A DNA stretch of 64,000 nt from the NCBI GenBank assembly GCA_013336525.1, contig JAAXTM010000003.1, positions 124,001-188,000 of the forward strand, in the 5' to 3' direction. The stretch comes from Geobacteraceae bacterium (GTDB lineage: Bacteria > Desulfobacterota > Desulfuromonadia > Geobacterales > Pseudopelobacteraceae). Under the pieces are notes generated by a model, which was given only the letters and a program-made list of their open reading frames with translations, was not told the origin of the DNA and searched no databases. Of this stretch, positions 25,581 through 33,778 are shown in pieces (position 1 is the first letter of the stretch; each line of letters begins with the position of its first letter). Both the position numbers and the translations under genes were made by a program.

Positions 25581-25619
25581 AGGTGATATGGTTATAATAT
25601 TAGTAAAAAAATATCACCT
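25581..25619 (-). promoter_or_regulatory. Inverted repeat upstream of ackA (candidate operator)
   Basis: AGGTGATAT (25581-25589) and ATATCACCT (25611-25619) are a perfect nine-base inverted repeat with a 21-base AT-rich centre, in which a -10-like TATTATAA lies on the minus strand. Position over the probable ackA promoter suggests a dimeric repressor or activator site. The remaining upstream bases to 25805 hold no other recognisable element apart from a small GCTTTCC/GGAAAGC stem near 25767. Confidence 0.4.
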
Positions 25620-25805
25620 AAACTAAAACAACTAGCTGTAATAAAACTGTTTTTGATATATACACGGAACGCGAATTGAATTCAACAAAATATATGCTTT
25701 TGAATTGCTTGAGAGGATATTTCTTTGCTGGACATTTAAAAATCAGTATGGTACATCACTCTCCGCTTTCCGTCTGGAAAGCTAATCTAATAAGGAGGTG
25801 AAATT

Positions 25806-25973
25806 ATGGCCCATACTATTACTGATGATTGCACAAATTGTGCAGCATGTGAGGACTCCTGTCCAGTTAACTCTATCAGCGAGCAGGGTAATAAGCGTGT
25901 AATCGACGCTGATACCTGTATCGACTGCGGAGCATGCGTAGATACCTGTCCAGTTAACGCTATCCATGCCTAA
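25806..25973 (+). CDS. Clostridial-type 2[4Fe-4S] ferredoxin
   Basis: The 55-residue protein has two classical ligand sets, CTNCAACEDSCP and CIDCGACVDTCP, in the two-fold symmetric arrangement of bacterial 2[4Fe-4S] ferredoxins. It is a low-potential cytoplasmic electron carrier. The start ATG has a near-perfect AAGGAGGTG site, which suggests high expression. It is a single gene closed by its own terminator. Its partner enzymes are not apparent in the window; ackA on the other side runs divergently. Confidence 0.95.
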   Translation: MAHTITDDCTNCAACEDSCPVNSISEQGNKRVIDADTCIDCGACVDTCPVNAIHA

Positions 25974-25996
25974 TTAGCAGGCATTGATCGCAATCC

Positions 25997-26034
25997 AATA
26001 AAAAAGCCCGTGGCAGCACGGGCTTTTTTATTTT
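25997..26034. terminator. Terminator of the ferredoxin gene
   Basis: AAAAAAGCCCGTG and CACGGGCTTTTTT form a GC-rich stem around GCAG with A and T runs on either side. It overlaps the last codons of the convergent DUF2905 gene and can serve both strands. Confidence 0.9.
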
Positions 26035-26243
26035 CTGAACAGCCACGTGATGAAGGAAAAAACAGCTGAAAGCAGCAGGCAGGTTGTGAGCGGGAAGTAG
26101 AAACCAAAATTATCCCGCTTGATACTGATGTCGCTCGGTAGCCTGCCAAACCAGGCGGGAAGCTTCGGGGCGAAGGAAATGAGCAATCCTGCAGCCACGA
26201 GCAGCAGTCCCAGCATAATGAGCGGCTTTCCTATGTTGTGCAC
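26028..26243 (-). CDS. DUF2905 family membrane protein
   Basis: The 71-residue protein has two transmembrane helices joined by a short loop. It carries the DUF2905 signature LPAWFGRLPSDISIKRDNFGFYFPLTT spread over the loop and the start of helix 2. No function is known. Translation starts at a GTG that directly follows the queH stop with no gap, so the two are co-translated. Confidence 0.88.
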   Translation of the reverse strand: MHNIGKPLIMLGLLLVAAGLLISFAPKLPAWFGRLPSDISIKRDNFGFYFPLTTCLLLSAVFSFITWLFRK

Positions 26244-26822
26244 TCAAATCCTCTCGCTGCATTCACTGCACTTTTCCTCTAACCCTTGACCCTGTTTTCC
26301 AAGATATCGTTCCTTTTCGCTGTAAACACAGCCGCAGTACTGTTGGCGGTATAGACCAAGCTCCTTTGAAAGACGTATCCCCTCCTGCCATCCTGAACGA
26401 AAATCCTGATAGAAAAATGTCACACCGGATTCAATCCCGATCTGCTCCCCTAATGCCCTGATTTCCTCATGCTTCTGATATCGGCTGTAAAGCAGTGAGG
26501 CGGTAAAAGCTTCGAAACCTCGATCTGCTGCCGCCCTGGCAACTGCCCGAAGACGGGAAGCATAGCAATAGCTGCAGCGCTTGTCAGGTTCAGCGGCAAC
26601 ATTGGCCAGAAATTCTTCAAGGTCATAGTCGTCACGCATTATCAATGGCAATGCTTCCTGCTCAGCCATTTGAATAGCTGTATCTCGCCTCCTGGCATAT
26701 TCCTGATATGGATGGATATTGTGGTTATAGAAAAAGCCGGTCACATCGTGACCGGCTGCTCTCAGCTGCTGTAGCGGGAAAATGGCGCAGGGACCGCAGC
26801 AGGTATGCAGAAGAATACGCAT
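26244..26822 (-). CDS. queH: Epoxyqueuosine reductase QueH
   Basis: The 192-residue protein is the non-B12 epoxyqueuosine reductase (former DUF208), which performs the last step of queuosine synthesis in tRNA. Diagnostic points are HTCCGPC at the N-terminus, YNHNIHPYQEYARR, CSYCYASRL and YCGCVYSE, whose Cys residues bind an Fe-S cluster and a second metal. The start overlaps the ribBA stop in a TGATG arrangement, so it is translated from the riboflavin operon message. This position is where ribH is often found in related genomes. Confidence 0.92.
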   Translation of the reverse strand: MRILLHTCCGPCAIFPLQQLRAAGHDVTGFFYNHNIHPYQEYARRRDTAIQMAEQEALPLIMRDDYDLEEFLANVAAEPDKRCSYCYASRLRAVARAAADRGFEAFTASLLYSRYQKHEEIRALGEQIGIESGVTFFYQDFRSGWQEGIRLSKELGLYRQQYCGCVYSEKERYLGKQGQGLEEKCSECSERI

Positions 26823-28027
26823 CAGAGATTCTCCAGCATATGTCCCATCTTTTCACGTTTTGTTTCAAGATAGTCGCGGTTGGTGTCATTAGGTTCTGTT
26901 TCAATAGAAACCCGCTCAACGATGTCAATGCCGTACCCTTGCAGACCGATCAGTTTTTTCGGGTTATTGGTCAGCAGGCGGATCTTGGTAATGCCAAGGG
27001 CAAGCAGGATCTGGGCACCGATTCCGTATTCACGAAGATCAGCCTTGAATCCGAGTTCCAGGTTTGCTTCCACCGTGTCACGCCCGTGGTCCTGCAGCTC
27101 ATACGCTTTCAATTTGTTGACGAGGCCGATACCACGACCTTCCTGACGCATGTACAGAATCACTCCGCTCCCCTCGGCGGCAATTTGTTCCATGGCGTGA
27201 TGCAATTGATCGCCACAGTCACAGCGCTGACTTCCGAGGACGTCTCCGGTCAGGCATTCCGAATGCACACGCACGAGTATCGGCTGGTCCTTTTTCAGCT
27301 CCCCTTTTACGAGTGCAATATGTTCGAGATGGTCGATATCGTTTTCAAAACCGATCGCCCGCCAATCGCCACCAAATTTGGAGGGGAGATGTGCTTCAGC
27401 TACTGTTCGCACCAGACGTTCGTTTTTGAGGCGATAGGCTACCAGATCGGCGATAGTACAGATTTTAATGTTGTGCTCTTTCGCGAAGACTTTCAGTTCC
27501 GGCATGCGCGCCATTGTGCCATCGTCATTCATGATTTCGCAGATTACACCGGCCGGTTTCAGCCCTGCCAGACGGGCCAGATCCACGGAGCCTTCGGTCT
27601 GGCCAAGACGCACAAGCACGCCCCCTTTGCGGGCCCGAAGCGGGAAAATATGGCCGGGACTGACCAGGTCCTTAGGGCTGGCGCCGTCCGCGACAGCGGT
27701 CACAATTGTGAGGGCACGATCAGCCGCAGAGATGCCGGTGGTTACGCCATGCCTGGCCTCGATCGACACGGTAAAAGCGGTTTCAAAAGGGGACGTGTTG
27801 TCGCGCACCATTGGACGCAGCCCCAGTTCATCACATTTGTCTGCCGTCAGGGTCAGGCAGATCAGGCCGCGGCCATATTTTGCCATGAAATTAATATTCT
27901 CAGGTGTGGCCGCCTCGGCCGCCAGAGTCAGATCCCCCTCATTCTCACGATCCTCATCATCCACCAGTATAACCATCTTTCCCAGCCGGATGTCTTCGAT
28001 TGCTTCTTCAATAGTTGCTACGGACAT
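26822..28027 (-). CDS. ribBA: Bifunctional DHBP synthase / GTP cyclohydrolase II
   Basis: The 401-residue fusion supplies both riboflavin precursors. The N-terminal half makes 3,4-dihydroxy-2-butanone 4-phosphate from ribulose 5-phosphate (acidic site [11 protein letters not shown], plus [14 protein letters not shown]). The C-terminal half is GTP cyclohydrolase II with the zinc site [16 protein letters not shown] and the RQEGRGIGL catalytic stretch. GAGAGG precedes the ATG. A 67-base hairpin repeat separates it from ribE upstream in the operon. Confidence 0.96.
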   Translation of the reverse strand: MSVATIEEAIEDIRLGKMVILVDDEDRENEGDLTLAAEAATPENINFMAKYGRGLICLTLTADKCDELGLRPMVRDNTSPFETAFTVSIEARHGVTTGISAADRALTIVTAVADGASPKDLVSPGHIFPLRARKGGVLVRLGQTEGSVDLARLAGLKPAGVICEIMNDDGTMARMPELKVFAKEHNIKICTIADLVAYRLKNERLVRTVAEAHLPSKFGGDWRAIGFENDIDHLEHIALVKGELKKDQPILVRVHSECLTGDVLGSQRCDCGDQLHHAMEQIAAEGSGVILYMRQEGRGIGLVNKLKAYELQDHGRDTVEANLELGFKADLREYGIGAQILLALGITKIRLLTNNPKKLIGLQGYGIDIVERVSIETEPNDTNRDYLETKREKMGHMLENL

Positions 28028-28049
28028 GTGATACCTCTCTTTTAAATTC

Positions 28050-28116
28050 GAGGGTCAAGGGTCAAGGGGCAAGGTTTAAACCTTGTTTTTTCCTTGACTC
28101 TTGCCCCTTGACCCTG
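28050..28116. repeat. Hairpin repeat, arms AGGGTCAAGGGTCAAGGGGCAAGG
   Basis: Left arm 28051-28074 and right arm 28093-28115 are inverted copies of iterated GGGTCAA. The loop is short (GTTTAAACC plus a T-run). It lies between ribE and ribBA within the operon. The same arm word recurs at 42481, 51865 and, as a single arm, near 40168. Confidence 0.8.
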
Positions 28117-28127
28117 CTTTTCCTGCT

Positions 28128-28769
28128 TTATATAAACCCGTTCTCTGCGAGTGCTTTCATGCTCAGGCCGCCGCCAGACTTCCAGGGTGATGTCAGGCGT
28201 TCAACATACTTTCCGATAATATCTGTTTCTAAATTGACCAGGTCGCCGGTTTTCAGCTCCTCAAGCGTGGTGTTGGTGAATGTATGGGGTATTATGTTTA
28301 CCGAAAAACCTTCATCCCTGACGGAATTGACCGTAAGGCTGACGCCGTTAATTGCCACTGAACCCTTGGCTATCAGGTAACGGGCATGTTCGCGCGGCAG
28401 GCTGAACTCGAGGACGTGGTTGCCGGATATCTCGTTCATCGAGGCCAGCTTTCCGATGCAATCAATATGACCGGTAACGATGTGTCCCCCCATCCTGTCG
28501 CCAAGTCTCATGGCACGCTCAAGGTTGACGCTATGGCCATTACGCAGGCTTCCGATGGTGGTGCTGGTCAGTGACTCAGGAGAAACATCAAAGGTCAGCG
28601 CTGCATCACGTTTCGCGGTTACTGTCAGGCAGGCACCATTGACGGACACCGAGTCACCAATTGAAATTTCAGATATCGGCAGGGTGGTGGCTACGGTCAA
28701 AACCGCCGCCGCGCCGCGTCTTTCACAAGTCGTTATCCGGCCGGTTGTTTCGATTAATCCGGTGAACAT
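28128..28769 (-). CDS. ribE: Riboflavin synthase alpha subunit
   Basis: The 213-residue enzyme dismutates two 6,7-dimethyl-8-ribityllumazine molecules to riboflavin. It begins [10 protein letters not shown] and consists of two lumazine-binding barrels (VNGACLTVT and INGVSLTVN motifs). I start at the ATG at 28769, with GGAG five bases upstream; the extra 16 codons upstream are not homologous. It overlaps the ribD 3' end by 16 bases. Confidence 0.95.
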   Translation of the reverse strand: MFTGLIETTGRITTCERRGAAAVLTVATTLPISEISIGDSVSVNGACLTVTAKRDAALTFDVSPESLTSTTIGSLRNGHSVNLERAMRLGDRMGGHIVTGHIDCIGKLASMNEISGNHVLEFSLPREHARYLIAKGSVAINGVSLTVNSVRDEGFSVNIIPHTFTNTTLEELKTGDLVNLETDIIGKYVERLTSPWKSGGGLSMKALAENGFI

Positions 28770-29860
28770 GGTAGCTCCGGGCGGGCAGTCACTACGATAT
28801 CCGAACCAATGCGGCATACGTCAGTGAAATCCAGTTTGATAGCCTGTGCCATACTGGTGATCCCCTGCAGGGTAAAGGGGGCAAAACCGTTGCTTCCTAT
28901 AATTTTCGGTGCCACAAAAATCACCAACTCGTCTATCAGGCCGTTCTGTAACATGCTTCCCGCCAAGTGGCTTCCTCCTTCGAGCAGAATGGATTGAACA
29001 CCCATAGCGCCGAGTTTCTGCAGCAGATCTTTCATGCAGACGCGGCCGTCATAATAATCACAGACCAATATGGTTGCGCCAAGTTTGAGATAGCGGAGGT
29101 GTACCCGTGGGTTGCTTTCAGTGGTGGCAATAATTGTTCTGGAAGAAAGTTGTCCATTCAGTACGTTAACACTCTCAGGGGTCCGCAGTCGCGTGTCCAC
29201 AATAACCCGCAGCGGGTCTTTTCCATTGACATGTCTTACCGTCAACTGGGGGTTGTCGGTGATGATTGTGTCGACCCCCACCATGATTGCATCCATACTT
29301 GAACGCATTTTGTGAACGTATTTCCGTGATTCCTCGCAGCTTATCCACCGGGACTCGCCGGTAACCGTGGCGATGTTTCCGTCCAGTGTCATGGCGCACT
29401 TATAGGTTACATATGGCACACCGGTTGTTATATGTTTTATGAAAGGGAGGTTGATGGCGCGGCAGTCGCTCTCAAGAATCCCGCATGAGGTTTTGATGCC
29501 GGCCCGCTCCAGTGCGGCAAGCCCACCACCATTAACCTGTGGATTTGGATCGCTCATGCCGGCTACAACCCGTTTGACTCCAGCCCGGATCAGCGCTTCG
29601 CTGCAGGGAGGGGTCTTGCCGGTGTGGCTGCAAGGTTCCAGAGTCACATAAACATCTGCCCCCTGCGCATCAACCCCGGCTTTTTCCAAGGCATGAATCT
29701 CGGCATGGGGGCCGCCGGCTTTCTTATGCCACCCCTCACCGACGATCTTTCCATTCTTGACAATAACGCAGCCGACGGCCGGATTTGGAGATGTTTTGCC
29801 AAGACCTTTTTTAGCCAGCGTCAGTGCGCGTTTCATGTACTTGATGTCGGTGGCAATCAT
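28754..29860 (-). CDS. ribD: Bifunctional diaminohydroxyphosphoribosylaminopyrimidine deaminase / reductase
   Basis: The 368-residue enzyme catalyses the second and third steps of the pyrimidine branch of riboflavin synthesis. The deaminase zinc site is visible as HAEIHAL and [12 protein letters not shown]. The reductase half follows from about residue 145 ([22 protein letters not shown] and [14 protein letters not shown]). The ATG overlaps the nrdR stop by four bases. Confidence 0.96.
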   Translation of the reverse strand: MIATDIKYMKRALTLAKKGLGKTSPNPAVGCVIVKNGKIVGEGWHKKAGGPHAEIHALEKAGVDAQGADVYVTLEPCSHTGKTPPCSEALIRAGVKRVVAGMSDPNPQVNGGGLAALERAGIKTSCGILESDCRAINLPFIKHITTGVPYVTYKCAMTLDGNIATVTGESRWISCEESRKYVHKMRSSMDAIMVGVDTIITDNPQLTVRHVNGKDPLRVIVDTRLRTPESVNVLNGQLSSRTIIATTESNPRVHLRYLKLGATILVCDYYDGRVCMKDLLQKLGAMGVQSILLEGGSHLAGSMLQNGLIDELVIFVAPKIIGSNGFAPFTLQGITSMAQAIKLDFTDVCRIGSDIVVTARPELPCSPD

Positions 29861-30309
29861 TTTTTTAGCAACTCCTGCAGTTCCTGCATAAATTCACTGA
29901 TATCACGGAACGAGCGGTAGACCGAGGCGAAGCGGACATAAGCAACCTCATCCATGCCGTGAAGCTCCTTCATGACCCACTCGCCGATAGCTGTTGTTGA
30001 AATTTCCCGGTCGGTTGATTCCTGCAGACGTGTTTCAAGGCGGTCAACCAGTGCCTCGACATCCATTTTAGAAATCGGTCTTTTTTCACACGCCTTGACG
30101 ATTCCGTTAATAATCTTCATTCGATCGAACGGTTCGCGGCGACCATCCTTCTTGCAGACCTGCGGAAGCATCTCCTCGATCCGCTCGTAGGTGGTAAAGC
30201 GTTTGCTGCACTGCTCGCACTCACGGCGACGCCTAATGGCAGAACCACCCTTGTCGGGACGAGAATCTACAACTTTGCTGTCCAGATTGTTGCAAAAAGG
30301 GCATTTCAC
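29857..30309 (-). CDS. nrdR: Transcriptional repressor NrdR
   Basis: The 150-residue repressor of ribonucleotide reductase genes has the N-terminal zinc ribbon CPFCNN...CEQC, the [18 protein letters not shown] signature and an ATP-cone domain ([17 protein letters not shown]). It begins with GTG overlapping the comEB stop. Linkage to riboflavin and dCMP deaminase genes is common in Geobacter-type genomes. Confidence 0.96.
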   Translation of the reverse strand: MKCPFCNNLDSKVVDSRPDKGGSAIRRRRECEQCSKRFTTYERIEEMLPQVCKKDGRREPFDRMKIINGIVKACEKRPISKMDVEALVDRLETRLQESTDREISTTAIGEWVMKELHGMDEVAYVRFASVYRSFRDISEFMQELQELLKK

Positions 30310-30773
30310 GCAGTATGCTCCACATTTTCAGGGTTAAAAAGACAGACTTTGATACCGGTTTCTGCGAGCATCTCACGAGCTAAATCGTCAGCATACCCTT
30401 CTGCGTACACAACTGTTGAAATGCCGGCGTTTATCAGCATTTTTGTGCAGATAATACAGGGCATGGTGGTGCAATAAAGAGTTGATCCGTCGATATTGAT
30501 GCCGTGCTTTGCAGCCTGGATGATAGCGTTCTGCTCGGCATGCAGCCCACGACACAATTCATGTCGCTCACCGGAAGGGACATGAAGACGCTCACGCAGG
30601 CAGCCGACCGCGTCGCAGTGGCTTATGCCGGACGGGACACCGTTATAACCGGTGGCAAGAATATTGCGGTCTTTCACCAGGATGGCGCCAACCTGACGTC
30701 TCATGCAGGTTGAGCGTGTTGCCACCAGGCGGGTGATGTCCATGAAATACTGATCCCAGGATGGTCTTTGCAT
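30306..30773 (-). CDS. comEB: dCMP deaminase (ComEB family)
   Basis: The 155-residue zinc enzyme deaminates dCMP to dUMP. Zinc-site motifs are HAEQNAI and [13 protein letters not shown], and the substrate-binding [13 protein letters not shown] is present. I use ATG 30773, with GAGGGA 11 bases upstream; the frame could start at a TTG eight codons earlier, which has no better site. It heads the operon comEB-nrdR-ribD-ribE-ribBA-queH-DUF2905. Confidence 0.93.
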   Translation of the reverse strand: MQRPSWDQYFMDITRLVATRSTCMRRQVGAILVKDRNILATGYNGVPSGISHCDAVGCLRERLHVPSGERHELCRGLHAEQNAIIQAAKHGINIDGSTLYCTTMPCIICTKMLINAGISTVVYAEGYADDLAREMLAETGIKVCLFNPENVEHTA

Positions 30774-31058
30774 GTACGGTTGTTCCCTCAATTCCAAGTG
30801 AAGTAGATGATTAAATTACCCCACTATGGCAATAAGGTCAATATTGATGCAGGCTGTGACGATTAATAGTTTGTCTGTCCAGGCAAGTATGTAGTATATT
30901 TCAGCAGTTTGCAGGTGTTTTTGTTTTGTACACATGGGTTGCTGCAGGTGTAGTATCCTGCACGGGAGGTGGGCTTTAAGAATACAGGCTACTTCTGTTT
31001 TCTTTACTTGGCCGCTTTTGGTTGATCTGTTTTAAGCCATCCAGTGGAAGGAGTTTAT

Positions 31059-33122
31059 ATGTCATTCCCGATCACCCAAACGAGGAAATGTTTCTGCAGA
31101 ATTCCTGCAGGCCGAATTTTACGTCCTTTCTGCGGTATATTGTTTCTTCTTTCTGGAAGTGTCGCAGCGTCATCCGCTGCCGAAACCGGCCAAAGTACGG
31201 AGGCACTCGCTGAGATTCCTCTTGAACGGCTGTTGGAAGTTTCCGTCATTTCCGCCTCACGCAAAAGCCAGACGCTTTCAGATGTGTCATCGGCGGTTTT
31301 TGTCATCAATCAGGATGACATCCGCCGCTCTGGAGCCACTACCATCCCAGATCTGCTCCGCATGGTCCCGGGCGTTCAGGTCGCAAGTGTAGACGGTAAA
31401 TCATGGGCTGTTTCGATTCGGGGGTTCAACGGTACCTTTGCCAACAAACTGCTGGTGATGGTCGACGGCCGCACCGTCTACACCCCGCTTTATGGCGGAG
31501 TTTATTGGGACGTGCAGGACACCCCGCTTGACAGCATCGAGCGGATCGAGGTCATTCGTGGTTCGGGGGGCACGATGTGGGGTGCTAACGCGGTAAACGG
31601 GGTTATCAACATCATCACCAAAAACACTCATGATACCAAGGGGGGGCAGCTGACCGGCCTCATCGGGAGCCGGGAGCGCGGGACCGTCAGTGCACAATAC
31701 GGATCCGAAATTGGTGACAGCACGAGCTACCGCCTTTATGTCAAGCATGCCGATCGCGGCGATACCCATGCGACCACTGGCACAGCGGCAGATTCCTTAC
31801 AGATTACTCGCGGCGGGTTCCGCATCGACAGCAATCCGGTCGACAGCCTGCACCTGACTATGCAGGGCGATATGTACAGCGGAACGGGTCACACGACTAC
31901 CACCACCGCTACCTTTATTCCACCGTTTACTAATAATACAACCCAGGCCAGCGATCTTTTTGGCGCTGATATACTCTCCCGCCTCGACTGGATTCAGTCG
32001 GAATCATCAAAATTTTCTCTGCAGTTTTACTATGACAGGACCGGCCGGGATGAGTCGTTTATCAAAGAAGATCGCGATACGGTCGATATTGATCTGCAGC
32101 ACAACGTCCGTCTTGTCAAAAACCATGAGATCACATGGGGAGCCGGTTACCGATTTGTTCACGACCACTCCGACGGTACCGAAGGGATTTTCCTTCTGAA
32201 TCCCAATAGCCGTTCGGAGAATCTGGTTAACTTGTTTGCACAGGACGAAATTACCCTGTTGCCGGACACGCTTCGTTTAGTCATCGGCACCAAGCTTGAA
32301 CATAACGACTTTACAGGCTGGGAACTGCAGCCATCGGCAAGGGTTTTATGGACGCCGTACAAAGGATACAGCGTCTGGACCGCAGTAACTCGCTCCGTCC
32401 GGACCCCTTCGCGCGCTGATCAGGACTCCAGAATCACTGTCGCAGCTGTTCCGCCGACCCCGCCTTTCTCACCACTTCCGTCTGTTGTTGTTCTGTTGGG
32501 TAACCGGGAGTTAAAGTCTGAGTCTCTGCTTGCATATGAACTAGGATTTCGCGCCGATCTGAGCGACACCCTCTCGCTGGATATATCATCCTTTTACAAC
32601 CAGTATCACGACATTATCGATACTAAGCCTGGAACTCCTTTTAACGAAGGGGGAACGCTAAATGTCATCCCCTACAATAGTGCAAATATGCATAGTTATG
32701 ACAGCTGCGGAGGAGAAATTTCCCTTCAGTGGCAGCCACGTGAATGGTGGAAGATCAAGGGGGGCTATGCCTACATCCGGTTCTACGGAGATAGTGTTGA
32801 GGATAGCCAGGCGGCCAAGGGGACGCCGTTGCACCAGGCCACACTCCGTTCCATGTTGGCGCTTGGCAGAAATGTTGATCTTGATCTCTGGGCACGATAC
32901 GTTGACGCCAATCGCTATTCCGTATTTAACAGCATGGTCCTCATTCCGGCTTATGTCACTTTGGATGCCCGCCTGGCCTGGCGACCGATGGCCGGAGTCG
33001 AACTTTCACTTGTCGGACAAAACCTGCTTGAAAAACGTCATCCTGAGGCGGTTTCCGACATTACCTCAGTGAAGCACGAAATCGAACGTACGGTGTACGG
33101 AAAAGTGTCATGGGCTTTTTAA
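31059..33122 (+). CDS. TonB-dependent outer-membrane receptor
   Basis: The 687-residue receptor has a signal region ending near ASSAAETG. A plug domain follows (VSVISASRKSQTLSDVSSAVFVINQDDIRRSG, with IRGSGGTMWGANAVNGVINIITK), then a beta-barrel ending in an aromatic residue (KVSWAF). It should take up or sense a ligand with TonB energy; the substrate is unknown. ATG 31059 follows AAGGAG by six bases. The YfiR-like gene overlaps its end by 13 bases and a hybrid kinase follows, so it may work as a sensor as much as a transporter. The 285-base upstream region has a TGCAGG/CCTGCA inverted repeat near 30943 but no firm promoter. Confidence 0.92.
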   Translation: MSFPITQTRKCFCRIPAGRILRPFCGILFLLSGSVAASSAAETGQSTEALAEIPLERLLEVSVISASRKSQTLSDVSSAVFVINQDDIRRSGATTIPDLLRMVPGVQVASVDGKSWAVSIRGFNGTFANKLLVMVDGRTVYTPLYGGVYWDVQDTPLDSIERIEVIRGSGGTMWGANAVNGVINIITKNTHDTKGGQLTGLIGSRERGTVSAQYGSEIGDSTSYRLYVKHADRGDTHATTGTAADSLQITRGGFRIDSNPVDSLHLTMQGDMYSGTGHTTTTTATFIPPFTNNTTQASDLFGADILSRLDWIQSESSKFSLQFYYDRTGRDESFIKEDRDTVDIDLQHNVRLVKNHEITWGAGYRFVHDHSDGTEGIFLLNPNSRSENLVNLFAQDEITLLPDTLRLVIGTKLEHNDFTGWELQPSARVLWTPYKGYSVWTAVTRSVRTPSRADQDSRITVAAVPPTPPFSPLPSVVVLLGNRELKSESLLAYELGFRADLSDTLSLDISSFYNQYHDIIDTKPGTPFNEGGTLNVIPYNSANMHSYDSCGGEISLQWQPREWWKIKGGYAYIRFYGDSVEDSQAAKGTPLHQATLRSMLALGRNVDLDLWARYVDANRYSVFNSMVLIPAYVTLDARLAWRPMAGVELSLVGQNLLEKRHPEAVSDITSVKHEIERTVYGKVSWAF

Positions 33123-33703
33123 CCGTTATTTTAAGACGGTTGTCATTGCATAGACAGACTAGTCTCTTACGGCTTGGGGTAGGTGGACTGGGCGCTGTCC
33201 TTCTCTTCAGTCTTCCGGTGTCGGGTTATGAGGAAACTTCATCTGGTGAATACAAACTTAAAGCTGCCTTTATCTTTAATTTTACCAAGTTTGTCGAATG
33301 GCCCGGCAGCGCGTTCAGGACTAAAAATGAACTGTGTATTGCAACCCTTGGACGAAGTCCGCTGGATAGGGAATTGGCCACCCTGAACGGCAAGGTCTCA
33401 CAGGGACGGCGCATTGTGTTTCGCCAGCTTAATTCCCCTGAAGAAGCAGCACAATGCCAGGTTCTTTTTATAAGTCGTTCTGAGCTGGTACGCCTTGAAT
33501 CTGTACTGGATTCTCTCGGGGATTTACCGGTGCTGACAGTTTCCGATAGTGATGAATTTTGCGGTAAAGGTGGTATGTTGTCACTTGTGAACGAAAATGT
33601 GAGGATCGCTTTTGATGTGAACATCCGGGCGGCACATAGTGCCAAGCTGAAACCAAGCTCACAGCTGCTGAAACTGGCAAGAAAGATTTATGGCCGGCCA
33701 TGA
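33110..33703 (+). CDS. YfiR family periplasmic protein (DUF4154)
   Basis: The 197-residue exported protein has a long Arg-rich N-terminal region and a signal helix (about residues 21-38). The YfiR-type domain follows with KLKAAFIFNFTKFVEWP near the start and conserved segments LCIATLGRSPL, CQVLFISRSE and MLSLVNENVRIAFDVN. In Pseudomonas YfiR controls the inner-membrane diguanylate cyclase YfiN. In many bacteria this domain is encoded between a TonB receptor and a CHASE8-type signalling enzyme, as here. It overlaps the receptor gene. Confidence 0.9.
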   Translation: MGFLTVILRRLSLHRQTSLLRLGVGGLGAVLLFSLPVSGYEETSSGEYKLKAAFIFNFTKFVEWPGSAFRTKNELCIATLGRSPLDRELATLNGKVSQGRRIVFRQLNSPEEAAQCQVLFISRSELVRLESVLDSLGDLPVLTVSDSDEFCGKGGMLSLVNENVRIAFDVNIRAAHSAKLKPSSQLLKLARKIYGRP

Positions 33704-33778
33704 AGATAGAATGAATGGCAGTGCGTTTGGTGCAGATAAGCAACTTATGTGTCTACGTCCTGGTAAGGTAGTAAATCA

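Noticed and set aside
26708-28045. 445-codon open frame on the plus strand opposite queH and ribBA
   Set aside because: It lies wholly antisense to genes with clear catalytic motifs, its protein has no recognisable domain, and long antisense frames are expected opposite GC-biased coding sequence.
30870-30905. Sigma-70-like promoter (TTGTCT...TATATT) upstream of the TonB receptor
   Set aside because: The spacing is 18 and both boxes are weak, so it was not listed as a feature.
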